DNA of 64,000 nucleotides from the NCBI RefSeq assembly GCF_026262505.1, contig NC_067204.1, positions 17,214,165-17,278,164 on the forward strand, written 5' to 3'. Position 1 is the first letter of the stretch; each line of letters starts with the position of its first letter. Below, piece by piece: positions 1 through 10,130 of the stretch. Origin of the DNA: Trichomonas vaginalis G3 (lineage: Eukaryota > Parabasalia > Trichomonadida > Trichomonadidae). Both the position numbers and the translations under genes were made by a program. The notes beneath the pieces were generated by a model, which saw only the letters and a list, made by a program, of their open reading frames with translations, was not told the origin of the DNA and ran no database searches.

Positions 1-30
1 GCTGAGAACTCCTCGATTGCCATAAAACTT
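1..30 (-). other. Edge fragment resembling the beta-helix gene family
   Basis: Seventeen bases near the left edge (about 2-18) match a stretch inside the decayed beta-helix-type gene at 16.3-17.3 kb (near 16,880). That family has two other members in this window. The match is short and the window starts here, so it could be the end of a third copy or chance. Confidence 0.25.
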
Positions 31-132
31 CAAAACTTATTCGCAACGTCGTTTTTGAAAGAAGTAAATGTGTTCGCAAAATTTTATATAGATTTATAAT
101 ACAAAAAAAATTATACATACAAAACAATAGCG

Positions 133-1299
133 TTACCATTTGTATTCTTCAACAGGAGGACATTTCATTTTCATAGTAAAGTATAGCATATCTCGATTTG
201 TGCTGTCGACAAATTCGACATCTAAATCTGGAACTGAATCGTCACAGATAATTTCGACAGTAGCTGTATCTGAGAAGTTCTGTATGAAGCCTATTGGTTT
301 GTCTTTCTTCCAATCAGCAAATTGAGGAACAAGAGGACTTGAAGCAGCGCCAACAACGCCGCCAATCATCGAAACGGAAATGGTCCATCCGAATCTGTAA
401 TAGTATTCTAGGTTTGATGGACCATAGAACATGGAATACGCCTTTCCTGAAATATTTGTCCAATCAACAAAGACACTTTGGTTGTCTGTAGCGCGAATCC
501 AGTCGGATCTGATTCCGTAATGGCATTGGACAAGTTTCTTTGGTGGCATGAAGTGGAAATTCACTGGTGGAAGATTAACTTCTCCAAAATTAATCTCTGT
601 AACGGGATCGCATGAAAAGAATTCTTCATTTCGCCTGGATATGATGTATCCATCATCCCAGTCCTTGCCAACATGGTCTTCAGAGCATTTTGCAAATCTC
701 ATTGAACCTGCGTAATTTCTATCGGTGAAATTGTTATTGCAACCAGTAAGATATGGAGCAATGACTTTGAAGTATGCATTAGAAATTGCAACACCTGCAC
801 CTCCTTGTGCAAATAGTAAACATTTATCCTCATCTTCAACACCGTAAACAACTTTAGACCATGAACAGTAAAAATGTCCAAGAACTTTTTTCTCATTTGG
901 ATCATATTCTGTTAAAACGCGATATAAATTCCTCATTACTGGATATGAGTCATCATCGCAAAAGAAATACCATTTTTTGCTGGTATTCATTCTGTAAAAC
1001 ATTTCCATTGCTTTCACAAATCGTGGTTGCGCTCGTTCCCAAGCTGATCCAAACCAGACTTGTGCGCAGTTACCTAATTCAACATAATGTAGTTTAGTTG
1101 GATATGCTAATTGGTCTAATTCTTCTTTTGAGCCTTTTGGAAATGAATCTGAAAAAATTGTCACATCTTTAAACGCTTTTATCCACGTTTTACATGCAGT
1201 TTTTACACGTGTGTTAATGACCTCTTTACCTGACCATACTGCGACGCCTAAATCGTCAATATCGACGTCCCAAAGAGTGAGAAAGAATAAAGAGATCAA
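133..1299 (-). CDS. Fringe-like GT31 glycosyltransferase, start codon not found
   Basis: About 388 codons resembling Fringe/core-1 beta-1,3-galactosyltransferases (GT31), type II Golgi enzymes that add a sugar from a UDP donor to protein-linked glycans. Visible landmarks in family order are an aromatic-rich DDD metal/donor motif (FFCDDDS), a GGAG turn (FAQGGAGVAIS), and an acidic ED.VG segment followed by DDGY. The N-terminus has a short hydrophobic run (ISLFFLTLW) that could be a signal anchor. No in-frame ATG lies between the upstream stop and that run; the first in-frame Met is about 95 residues in, after part of the expected fold. The gene may therefore be 5'-damaged, use an unusual start, or have an upstream exon. 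Only about 20 bp separate it from the divergent gene at 1320. The family call is fairly firm; acceptor and donor cannot be told. Confidence 0.7.
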   Translation of the reverse strand: MISLFFLTLWDVDIDDLGVAVWSGKEVINTRVKTACKTWIKAFKDVTIFSDSFPKGSKEELDQLAYPTKLHYVELGNCAQVWFGSAWERAQPRFVKAMEMFYRMNTSKKWYFFCDDDSYPVMRNLYRVLTEYDPNEKKVLGHFYCSWSKVVYGVEDEDKCLLFAQGGAGVAISNAYFKVIAPYLTGCNNNFTDRNYAGSMRFAKCSEDHVGKDWDDGYIISRRNEEFFSCDPVTEINFGEVNLPPVNFHFMPPKKLVQCHYGIRSDWIRATDNQSVFVDWTNISGKAYSMFYGPSNLEYYYRFGWTISVSMIGGVVGAASSPLVPQFADWKKDKPIGFIQNFSDTATVEIICDDSVPDLDVEFVDSTNRDMLYFTMKMKCPPVEEYKW

Positions 1300-1305
1300 A
1301 CGTGG

Positions 1306-1317
1306 AAAAGTGACAAA
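1306..1317. promoter_or_regulatory. AAAAGTGACAAA motif between divergent genes
   Basis: The motif AAAAGTGACAAA lies immediately before the ATG at 1320 and, read on the other strand, just before the GT31 reading frame. The same core (GTCACTTTT on one strand) recurs beside the starts of NSA2, the pseudokinase-Sel1 gene, the ribophorin II-like gene and the methyltransferase at 38.3 kb. A promoter role is inferred from position only. Confidence 0.4.
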
Positions 1318-1319
1318 TT

Positions 1320-2108
1320 ATGGAAGCAAAATTGGCTGAATTCGAAGGATGTTTTGATTCAGAAGAAATCAAAGATGCGGATAAATTTGAAGATAAAGCC
1401 GTAGATTTTCGAAATTGGTTTGTTGAATGCAAGTATAATGAAATCCAAAAGAACTTTGACAAATTATACACAACAATTATGAAAATTGCAATGCATTATA
1501 GACCAAAGATCCAAATGTGTGGATGCGACTGCATATATGTTCTTGAAAAGGAAGCAGCGCCAGCACAAATCGCATATAAAAGTAAAGAATTACAAAAAAG
1601 CTTCGACAAGTTAGTACAGATAGGACATGGTGAAGTTATGCCAGCACTTTTACCAGCTGTAACAGAAAAAATAGACATTGTATATAAAAATACTGACGAA
1701 CCAGCATTTCATGATTTTATGATGCACTTCTTAGAAACATGGACAAGAGAGGATACAGCACCTTATCATTTTACAATCGAATTTCCTAAAATTATTAAGC
1801 ACGCTGGAATGGCCATGTCTAGATACATAATTACCGCATTAGAAATACTTACGAAGAGAGCCAAAAACGCTAAAACAGCAGCACAATTTGAGCAATACAC
1901 TGCCTGCGTTGTAGCGCTTTGCGAAGAGTGCTCTCCAATTATTATTACCGTAAAAGAAATGATTGAACAATTTATTGAAGTATCAAAGGAACTTGGCAGC
2001 AAAAGTGAAAAATTCCCCAAACAATGCGAGGAAATTCAAAAAATTTTATCTCAAGCTCCTTCATTACCAACCAATTGGACAATGCCTGTTCCTGACATAA
2101 AGGTATAG
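1320..2108 (+). CDS. Helical protein of unknown function
   Basis: A 262-residue protein starting at the ATG right after the shared GTGACAAA motif. It is predicted by eye to be nearly all alpha-helical, with repeated amphipathic helices and no signal peptide, membrane segment or catalytic motif. Several Cys (MCGCDC near residue 68) sit in one cluster but are not arranged as a known zinc site. The pattern is compatible with a HEAT/ARM-like scaffold, and a distant TTI2-type (TELO2-interacting) protein is one guess, but I do not recognise it. It is divergent from the GT31 gene, so the two may share a promoter. Confidence 0.65.
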   Translation: MEAKLAEFEGCFDSEEIKDADKFEDKAVDFRNWFVECKYNEIQKNFDKLYTTIMKIAMHYRPKIQMCGCDCIYVLEKEAAPAQIAYKSKELQKSFDKLVQIGHGEVMPALLPAVTEKIDIVYKNTDEPAFHDFMMHFLETWTREDTAPYHFTIEFPKIIKHAGMAMSRYIITALEILTKRAKNAKTAAQFEQYTACVVALCEECSPIIITVKEMIEQFIEVSKELGSKSEKFPKQCEEIQKILSQAPSLPTNWTMPVPDIKV

Positions 2109-2768
2109 AACCATTGATTTTTACAAAAATCGTTATATAATAAAATTGTTTTGTAATTTAATTGAATTTTCTACATTATTTACATGATCTATCGAATTAT
2201 ATGATAGAACTAAGCATGCTCATTCAAATGATTACTCCAAAATCCTATTATTGGGATAAAATTTATTTAAAATTGAAGAAAAACATCATAAAAGGACTAA
2301 AAATAACTTTGCCAATAACTCATTAAGAAGATAAGAACATTGTTGACTTTGACTTTTTCCAAATTTTTTCCAAATTTCACAAAATAAAACTGAATATCTA
2401 AAATTTTTTGTTCATTTTTTTATTTTCATAAAAAATTTGGAAACATTTAATGATTTTAATCCAAATCTAACAAAGCAAATCTAGGTTACAATTGCAATAA
2501 GAGCCAAATATTTGATCAAATGACTGATTATTGCATAATTTAAAAAAAAAAATTCAAAAAATATCATGGCAAGTTTTAACTGACAATAAAAATTGAATTT
2601 TCATTTCCATTGTAGGTGAGATTAAAAAATTTTTCCCGCCTTTTCAAGATCTGGCCATGCATTTGAAAAAAGATAAATGCATTTGATACTGTATACAAAT
2701 GGCTAATAATTATGTCTTTTTAATTTTTAAAATTGTTTTGTGGATTATCAAAATAATCGTTGAACCCT
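2109..2768. other. AT-rich spacer upstream of RPB1
   Basis: About 660 bp of AT-rich sequence without a convincing gene. A TCAAAA at 2748-2753, about 20 bp before the RPB1 ATG, is at the position expected for a trichomonad initiator element, but it does not fit the TCA-pyrimidine consensus well. Confidence 0.5.
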
Positions 2769-5700
2769 ATGGCGAACGTTCGACAAAACGCTATCGAAAG
2801 TTGCCTTGTTGGGTCCATCGATTTTGGTCTATTTGACCCAGAAAAGATAGAAATGTTTGGAGCATGCGAAATTACTGAGAACCAAATGATGGATAAAGGT
2901 GAATATGTTAAAGGTGGTTTATCTGATCTTCGTATGGGTACACAAACAAGAGAAAGGCTTTGTGATACATGCGGCCGTAATCAGGAAGATTGCCCTGGTC
3001 ACTTTGGCTACATCAGGCTTGCCGAACCATTTTTCCACGTCGGCTTCCTTCCTCATTGCTACAAGCTTTTGCAGATGGTTTGCCATAAATGTGGCCGTGT
3101 ACTTTGCAGCTATAGTGATCCAGAAATTCAATACATCGTCACTCATTATAAAGGAAAGAACCGCTTCTTGAAATTATTCGAAAAGATTGCTTCTAAATCC
3201 GGCAAATGCCAGCACTCTCCAGATCTCAAGAACCCTAACGAGCCAGATGTTTGTTTAGACGAACGTTTCTGGGAACTTGTTAATGGCGATTCCCATAGTG
3301 AACATGTACGCGTCAAAAAGCCATGCAATGCCGCTGTTCCTGCAATTGAGCAAGGAAAGGACTTCTTAATCAAGCTGAAAGATGTTTCCAAGACAGAAGA
3401 AGATTATTTATCCGCCGAAGTTGTTCTTAGAATCTTCGAGAACATTTCTGATCAGGATGTCAGACTTCTCGGCTTCAATCCAAAGCGTTCTCATCCAAAA
3501 TGGATGATTCTCAAAATTTTACCAGTTCCTCCACTTGCTGTTCGTCCACAAGTTGTATCTCCAGGCCAGAGTGCCCCATCACAAGATGATATCACCCACA
3601 AATTAAGCGATATCATCATTTGCAACAAGAGACTTCGTGCACAGCGTAGCGAGTCCTCTACAGATACAGCCATGAAGGAGACAAGAACACTCTTACAGTA
3701 CCACATTACGACTTACATGATCAATGATAAGCCATCCATCGAAAGAGCCGTAACAAAGAGTGGCAGACCACTCAAAGTCATCTCACAGCGTTTGAAAGGT
3801 AAAGAAGGTCACTTGCGTGGTCACCTTTCTGGCAAACGTGATGACTATTCCGCTCGTTCTGTTATTTCACCAGATCCTTCCATTTCTATCGACCAAGTCG
3901 GTGTTCCAGAGCAACTCGCTAAGATCCTTACATTCCCAGAAGTTGTTACTCCTACAAACCAGAAATGGCTCGAGTCAATTGTCATGAAAGGACATGATGA
4001 CCTTGGTGGAGCCAACTTCGTCATCAACGATCACGGCACAAGAACAGATCTTTCTTGCTGCACTGATCTTTCTACAATTACTCTTTCACCAGGCTATATC
4101 GTCGAACGCCATCTTCGTGATGATGATATTGTCATTTTCAACCGTCAGCCATCATTGCACAAGATGTCTATGATGGGACACAGAGCTCTCATCATGTCAG
4201 GCCGTACATTCCGTCTCAATCTTTGCGATACAACACCATACAACGCCGATTTCGATGGTGATGAAATGAACCTTCACGTTCCACAGAGTCAGACTGCTCG
4301 TACAGAGGTCAGACATATCATGGCCGTTCCCAAGCAGATCATTTCTCCACAGGCAAACAAGCCAGTTATTGGTCTTGTGCAGGATGCTTTACTTGGCTGC
4401 AGATTACTCTCAAAGCGCGATACATTCCTTACAAGAAACCAAGTCATGAACCTCATGATGTGGCTTCCAACGACAAAAGACACGATTTTACCACCACCAT
4501 GCATCCTGAAGCCAGTACAGCTCTGGTCAGGTAAGCAGGTCTTCTCCCTCTTCTTGCCGAAGATTTCCCACAACTCATACTCCCAAGATGCGAACAAAAT
4601 GGATCAGAACTCCATTCCTCTTGCGGACAGACACGTTATCATCAGAGATGGTAACCTCCTCGCTGGTATTCTCGATAAGAAGACCGTCGCTCGTTCAGAA
4701 GGTTCTTTAATTCACGTCGTCATCAACTCATACAACACAAACATCGCAAAGGACTTCCTCAACCAGACACAGCTCATTGTCAACAACTGGCTTGAGCACA
4801 GAGGCTTCTCCATTGGTCTCATCGACTGCGTTGTTCCAGATTTCGTTTTGCAAGAAGTCAAACACGAAATTGACGATGTCGAATCCAAAGTACAGGCCAC
4901 AATCATCAAAGCACAAGACGGACAGCTCGAACGTATGCCAGGTATGTCTTACATGCAGTCATTCGAAACAGAAGTTAACAACCTTACAAACGAAATCTTG
5001 TCCAAGACATACAAAGTCATCAACGCAAAGATCCGTAGAGATAACTCTCTCTCGGAAATGCTTTCCGCTGGTTCTAAAGGTGCTGACACGAACATGTCAC
5101 AAATTATCGGCGTTGTCGGTCAGCAGAACATGGAAGGTAAGCGTGTCAAATTCGGTTTCAACGGAAGAACTCTTCCACACTTCCAGAAACACGAATACGG
5201 TCTCGTAGAACGTGGTTTCTGCAAGAATTCATATATTGCGGGTCTTACACCACCAGAATTCTTGTTCCACGCTATGGGTGGTCGTACAGGTATCATTGAT
5301 ACAGCGTGCAAGACATCAGATACAGGCTACATCCAGCGTAGACTTGTCAAATCCATGGAATCCCACCATGTTGCATACGATGGCACAGTCAGAAACTCAC
5401 AGAATGAGATTGTTCAGTTCATTTACGGTGGAGATGGCTTAGATGCAACAGGTTTGGAGACACAGAGGTTGGCATTAGTCACTCTAAATGATGAGGATTT
5501 CATGAAGAAATACCATCTCGCTACGGAAGATCCAACATTCGGTCAAGTTGAAATGGACGATTTCGTTCTCGATGAATTCCTTAAGACACCGAACAAAGAC
5601 AAGTTCCTCAAGGAAGAAGAGAACAGACTCAGGGAGTACAGAGAAATCCTTCAGAAGGAAATCTTCCCCAACGGCTCAAACACAGTCGTTGTTCCTGTAA

Positions 5701-7754
5701 ACATCGCTCGTATCATCGAATCTTCACAGCGTCAGTTCGATATCAATGTCCACGTCTCCAAATCAGATCTCAACCCTCTCGATATCATTTCCCGTGTCGA
5801 TGAATGCGTCAACTCTCTCATTGTCGTCAAAGGAAATGATAACATCTCTCGTACAGAACAAGAGAATGCAACTCTTCTTCTCAGGATCATGCTTTACTCC
5901 CATCTTTCCGCCAAACAATGCATCTTTGAGTACAGACTCAATGAACAAGCCTTCAAGTACATCTTGGGTTCAATCAAGGATAGATTCTACAGATCTATTG
6001 TTGCACCAGGTGAAATGGTCGGAACAATTGCCGGCCAATCCATTGGTGAGCCATCAACACAGATGACATTGAACACATTCCACTTCGCAGGTATCTCTGC
6101 ACACGATGTTACATTGGGTGTTCCACGTCTTAACGAGCTCATGAACCTCGCAAAGCACATTAGAACTCCATCTGTAACTGTCGAATTCGAGAGAGATGTT
6201 GCCAAAGATGAAGAAATCGTTAAAGCAGTTCGTGCACAGATCGAATCTGCTTCATTCAAGAAGTTCGTCATCAAGGCAGAGATCTACTACGATCCAAATC
6301 CTGAGGAGACAATCATCGAGCCAGATACAAAATGGATCAACACCAGAATTAGATACGGTGGTGTTGAAGACAGAGAACTCCAAGATTTGGCTCCATGGGT
6401 TCTCAGATTTGAGATCAACCGTGAAGAAATGATCGCATCAAACATCGAATCCATTTCCGACATTGTCCAGAAGATCAAGGGAATGTACGGAGACAAGTTC
6501 TTCGTAATCGGTGATGATGATGCACGTATCATCAGAATGCAGGCGAGACTGAAGGATGAACAGGCAGAGTTCGCTATGGATGTTAAATTCCTCAGAGAGA
6601 CAGAGCAACAGATGTACAAGTCCTTCACTCTCAAGGGTATTCCAGGCATTTCTCGTGTTAAAATCAATTCAGCCGCTGAGAAGATGTTCTTGAATCCAGA
6701 AACACACGGTTTCGATAAAGAAAAAGTCTCCTGCCTTTACACAGAAGGTACTGCATTCAGAGAGATTCTCTCACTCGATCACGTCGATACTGTTCATACA
6801 ATCACAAACGATATCTACCAGGTTTGCGATGTATTAGGTATCGAAGCTGCCAGACACTCTCTTTCCTACGAAATGATGCTCATTATGGAAAACGCCGGTG
6901 CAGCTCTTAACAGGCGTCACCTTGATCTTCTTGCAGATACAATGACACAATATGGTGTTTTGTATCCTGTTTCAAGACACGGTATCAACAAGACACCAAC
7001 AGGAACCTTGATGAGAGCTTCCTACGAAATGACAAACGATGTTTTCTTCGATGCAGCTGTTTTCTCAGAGATAGATTACATGCGCGATGTATCATCAAAC
7101 ATCATCGCAGGAAAACCTTCTAGAGCAGGAACAGGTATTGTCGAAGTCCTTATCAACGAAGACTTGCTCCCAATGACTAAAGGAAACAACGGAGGAGAAG
7201 ATCTCATTGGCCCAGCAACGCCATCTATGATGATTTCTCCAGTTCCTCAAGGTTACGTTTCCCAGGACAATATCGTTACATCTCCATTCCAGGATATGCC
7301 GACAAACGATATTGTTCAGTCTCCAATGAGCCCTGTTTCTCCAATAGAGTCTCCTCTAAACGGTGGAGCACTCAGCCCAATGCTTATGGATGCACAGTCT
7401 CCTTATTTGTACGGTGCAGAAAATGCGGCATCACCAATCATGACTTACAAACAGAACTACTCAATCACAATGCCATCACCGTCTTACCAAGGAAATGCAC
7501 AACTCCTCAACACAACTATCACAGACCACGCTTATTCTCCAATTGCTGCTGCTTCTCCTTTGTCACCTCAGGCAATGGGTCAGTCAATGTCGCCTTTGTC
7601 TCCTGCTCAACAGTACGATCCAACCAACTTCTCGCCTGCAGGAGGATTCTCTAACACAAGGTATAACCCATTATCTCCACAGACAAGACCGATGACTTAC
7701 TCGCCAAATAATGATACTCCTTATTCCCCAACTTACGAACCAAAGAAGAAATAA
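2769..7754 (+). CDS. RPB1: RNA polymerase II largest subunit (RPB1)
   Basis: A 1661-residue catalytic subunit of nuclear RNA polymerase II, complete in one exon. The start is taken as the ATG at 2769; the frame stays open slightly upstream but has no earlier ATG. Visible landmarks are the N-terminal zinc-binding clamp Cys (CDTCG...CPGHFG, CHKCG), the catalytic magnesium loop NADFDGDEM at about residues 492-500, the bridge helix (AMGGRTGIIDTACKTS, about 835-850) and the trigger loop (QSIGEPSTQMTLNTFHFAG, about 1085). The C-terminal tail (about 1460-1661) has many SP and SPxSP motifs but no run of YSPTSPS heptads; only two degenerate YSP units occur near the very end. A heptad-less tail is known for Trichomonas RPB1. 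Codon use is C-ending and less AT-rich than the neighbours, as expected for a well-expressed gene. Confidence 0.97.
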   Translation: MANVRQNAIESCLVGSIDFGLFDPEKIEMFGACEITENQMMDKGEYVKGGLSDLRMGTQTRERLCDTCGRNQEDCPGHFGYIRLAEPFFHVGFLPHCYKLLQMVCHKCGRVLCSYSDPEIQYIVTHYKGKNRFLKLFEKIASKSGKCQHSPDLKNPNEPDVCLDERFWELVNGDSHSEHVRVKKPCNAAVPAIEQGKDFLIKLKDVSKTEEDYLSAEVVLRIFENISDQDVRLLGFNPKRSHPKWMILKILPVPPLAVRPQVVSPGQSAPSQDDITHKLSDIIICNKRLRAQRSESSTDTAMKETRTLLQYHITTYMINDKPSIERAVTKSGRPLKVISQRLKGKEGHLRGHLSGKRDDYSARSVISPDPSISIDQVGVPEQLAKILTFPEVVTPTNQKWLESIVMKGHDDLGGANFVINDHGTRTDLSCCTDLSTITLSPGYIVERHLRDDDIVIFNRQPSLHKMSMMGHRALIMSGRTFRLNLCDTTPYNADFDGDEMNLHVPQSQTARTEVRHIMAVPKQIISPQANKPVIGLVQDALLGCRLLSKRDTFLTRNQVMNLMMWLPTTKDTILPPPCILKPVQLWSGKQVFSLFLPKISHNSYSQDANKMDQNSIPLADRHVIIRDGNLLAGILDKKTVARSEGSLIHVVINSYNTNIAKDFLNQTQLIVNNWLEHRGFSIGLIDCVVPDFVLQEVKHEIDDVESKVQATIIKAQDGQLERMPGMSYMQSFETEVNNLTNEILSKTYKVINAKIRRDNSLSEMLSAGSKGADTNMSQIIGVVGQQNMEGKRVKFGFNGRTLPHFQKHEYGLVERGFCKNSYIAGLTPPEFLFHAMGGRTGIIDTACKTSDTGYIQRRLVKSMESHHVAYDGTVRNSQNEIVQFIYGGDGLDATGLETQRLALVTLNDEDFMKKYHLATEDPTFGQVEMDDFVLDEFLKTPNKDKFLKEEENRLREYREILQKEIFPNGSNTVVVPVNIARIIESSQRQFDINVHVSKSDLNPLDIISRVDECVNSLIVVKGNDNISRTEQENATLLLRIMLYSHLSAKQCIFEYRLNEQAFKYILGSIKDRFYRSIVAPGEMVGTIAGQSIGEPSTQMTLNTFHFAGISAHDVTLGVPRLNELMNLAKHIRTPSVTVEFERDVAKDEEIVKAVRAQIESASFKKFVIKAEIYYDPNPEETIIEPDTKWINTRIRYGGVEDRELQDLAPWVLRFEINREEMIASNIESISDIVQKIKGMYGDKFFVIGDDDARIIRMQARLKDEQAEFAMDVKFLRETEQQMYKSFTLKGIPGISRVKINSAAEKMFLNPETHGFDKEKVSCLYTEGTAFREILSLDHVDTVHTITNDIYQVCDVLGIEAARHSLSYEMMLIMENAGAALNRRHLDLLADTMTQYGVLYPVSRHGINKTPTGTLMRASYEMTNDVFFDAAVFSEIDYMRDVSSNIIAGKPSRAGTGIVEVLINEDLLPMTKGNNGGEDLIGPATPSMMISPVPQGYVSQDNIVTSPFQDMPTNDIVQSPMSPVSPIESPLNGGALSPMLMDAQSPYLYGAENAASPIMTYKQNYSITMPSPSYQGNAQLLNTTITDHAYSPIAAASPLSPQAMGQSMSPLSPAQQYDPTNFSPAGGFSNTRYNPLSPQTRPMTYSPNNDTPYSPTYEPKKK

Positions 7755-8142
7755 TTCATTTTTTTAATTTTTTTTTATTTTTTTTACGACATTTAAAAAT
7801 TCAGGAGAAAATTTTTTTATACCACAAATTATTGTCAATCTTTTGTTCATATTTTTTTATATCAATAAGAAAATTCAATTGAATTTTTTTGAAAAATTTC
7901 AAGTTTAATCAAATTTTTCTTTATGAATATAATTTATTTGATTTCCTTGTTATATTTATCTAAAAGTGGGCTTCAAAAAAGAATATTGATTTTAATATAT
8001 ATTCAATATTGCCATTATTGGCGTTATCAAACCAAACAAAATCGTTATCTTTTTAAAAAACTTTTGTTGTGAAAAAGATAAGACTTTTAAAACATTTTCT
8101 TTTTAATTTTAGATTACATAAAAAAAATTGTGGCCTAATGAT
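7755..8142. other. AT-rich spacer between RPB1 and the transporter
   Basis: About 390 bp between the convergent 3' ends of RPB1 and the sugar transporter. It is T-tract rich; no gene, repeat or structured element was seen. Confidence 0.5.
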
Positions 8143-9379
8143 TTAAGCCTTTGGGGCTTCATCTTCATCATTATCGAGGGACTCACTCTTGTCTTCTTGT
8201 GGCTCTTTGATGAACCAGAAGCCGAAGATTGTGCCGGCGATTGTGATGATACCGTAGAAGAGGAAGAGACCGAGTTGACCCATCTTGGACTTCTTCATAG
8301 CTGGGGAAGCATAAACAATGATGAAGGAGAAGAGCCATGATGTCATACCGTTGATAGCAGAAGCCATTGGACGGACAGAGAGTGTGAAGAGCTCTGGAGA
8401 TGAGTACCATGGCATTGGAGCAAGACCAAGACCGAAACCGAATTGGTAAAGGAAGATAAGAACAACAGGAAGAACGTTGGACCAGTCATACTTGGTATTG
8501 AAGCCGAAGATGATGAGGGAAGCAGCGCAAACAATGCCAGAGATTGTCCACATAGCACGGCGACCAACCTTCTTGATGAGACCACCAGAGAAGAAGCATG
8601 CGATGAGCTGAGCTGCTGTGGCGATGAATGACTGGATACCAGATGAGATACCATTGATGTTAGCATCTTCGAAGAGCTTGCTGAGGTCAGAAAGAATGGC
8701 ATTGATACCTGAGAATTGCTGTGTGAGCATAATGAGGATAAGAACAGTAAGTGGCCAGATGTACTTGGCTTGGAAGATTGATTCTTGTTCTTCCTTCTGG
8801 TCATTCTTCTCTTCTTCAGCTTCCTGTTGATGAATTGCTGTTTCTGGGATGAGCCAAATGAGACCAAGCTGGAGAGCATGAGAAATGGCAGAGTAAATGC
8901 ACATTACGTATGGTTTCTGGTATTCACCAATGAGGTAGAGAATAAGAATACCAATGACAATGAAGATCTGTTTGTTCAGCTGGAGCAACTTCAAGAAGTA
9001 ATAATGGACCCAGAGATGAGAAAGCACCGAGCATGAAACCTTGGAGAACACGCATTACTAAGCCCATCCAGAATGTTTTAACATTCATAAATGCTAAGAT
9101 AACACAGAAGATGATTGAAAGGATGTTAATGATTGATGTAACGAGACGGCGGCCTAATCCGAATTTGAAAAGTAATGAAGGAATGTATGGACCAATAGCA
9201 CCAGTGAGCTGGCTGATAGCGACGAAGAGATCCCAATTGCTATCTGGGAAATCTTCTCCCCAGGCCTTGCGGAAGTATGATGCGGCTGGAGATGGGTAAC
9301 CAATAAGGTAACCGAAGCCAAGAGGAGTAAGGCAGACAATTGCTGCATACAAGAGTTCGCGGCGGAAGAAAGAAGTCAT
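8143..9379 (-). pseudogene. MFS sugar (GLUT-like) transporter with a frame break
   Basis: A hexose-type major facilitator superfamily transporter read in two frames. The 5' part starts at the ATG at 9379 and covers the first five or so membrane helices, including a GRR loop (GLGRRLV) and the segment LLEVAPAEQ. The frame then changes around 8965-8985, and the rest continues through the QQFSGINA motif, a second GRR loop (KVGRRAMW), the PWYSSPELF signature and the final helices, ending in an acidic cytosolic tail. Both halves are otherwise well preserved, and the central acidic loop after PET is normal for the family. One small indel would explain it; recent inactivation or an assembly error are both possible. 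No other MFS gene is nearby. Substrate is inferred as a hexose from family motifs only. Confidence 0.85.
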
Positions 9380-9881
9380 GCTTTTCTATCCGAAGTCTTG
9401 AAAAATGAAGTTACTTTTTTTTCGTGACATTCTCTCAATTTTTTTGAGATGTATACTTTCAAATCCACAGTCTCATTGAATCACAGACTAATCAATAATA
9501 AATGAATAAATTCAATATTCATGAGTAATAGAGTATTTCTTATAAAGGTTATATTAATCTTAGGCCATTCCTTTCTGAATTTTTCAATCTGAAATTGAAA
9601 AGGTTCTTGAATTTCGGTACGGGTGATTTACAAAAAATTGATTTGGATAAATCAATAAAAAATTCACAAAAGTTCGAAAATGCAATCATGCGCCGGATAA
9701 ACATCCATATTTAAACTTTTTTTGAAGACAGTTTGCAATTGCAAAAAATTTGTCATCGATTTATCAAATTCTTTCACTATGAATCTCACTCAAGGATATA
9801 ATATGGAGTAATAAGGAAGTCAATTTGGAAAATTGTTTTCACTTTAGGAGAATATAATTTTCCATTTGGAAAATTTAAAAA

Positions 9882-9903
9882 GTGAGACGCGCAGGATTCG
9901 AAC
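9882..9903 (-). pseudogene. tRNA 3'-end relic (B-box-like)
   Basis: On the minus strand the sequence reads GTTCGAATCC followed by TGCGCGTCTCAC, which looks like a T-loop, the 3' side of a T-stem and the 3' acceptor strand of a tRNA. The B box is almost consensus. Upstream on the same strand is only A-rich sequence; the matching 5' T-stem, anticodon arm and acceptor strand are absent. It is therefore a fragment, not a working tRNA. Confidence 0.35.
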
Positions 9904-10032
9904 TTTTTTAAAAGTTGATTTAAATGAATTTTAGTGTGGAATATAAGGATAATATCATATTTAAAATAAGAATATACTAGTTTAGGTGGTATTAATTTTT
10001 TCGATAAATTTGAGAGTATGTACGTTTAGGGC

Positions 10033-10130
10033 ATGAAAAGTGTCAATTCGCTCAGCGAAAGCTGAGCTAGCTTCGTTCTCGAAAGAATAAGGAAGGAGTG
10101 AAGGAGAATGATACAGAAGTTGACACATTC
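10033..10130. repeat. Stem-loop region with a GNRA-capped hairpin
   Basis: GCTCAGC, a GAAA loop and GCTGAGC form a perfect 7-bp hairpin at 10050-10067. It is enclosed by a wider inverted pair, GTGTCAA near 10,040 and TTGACAC near 10,114. The GC content stands out from the surroundings. Its nature (small foldback element or RNA structure) is unknown. Confidence 0.4.
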
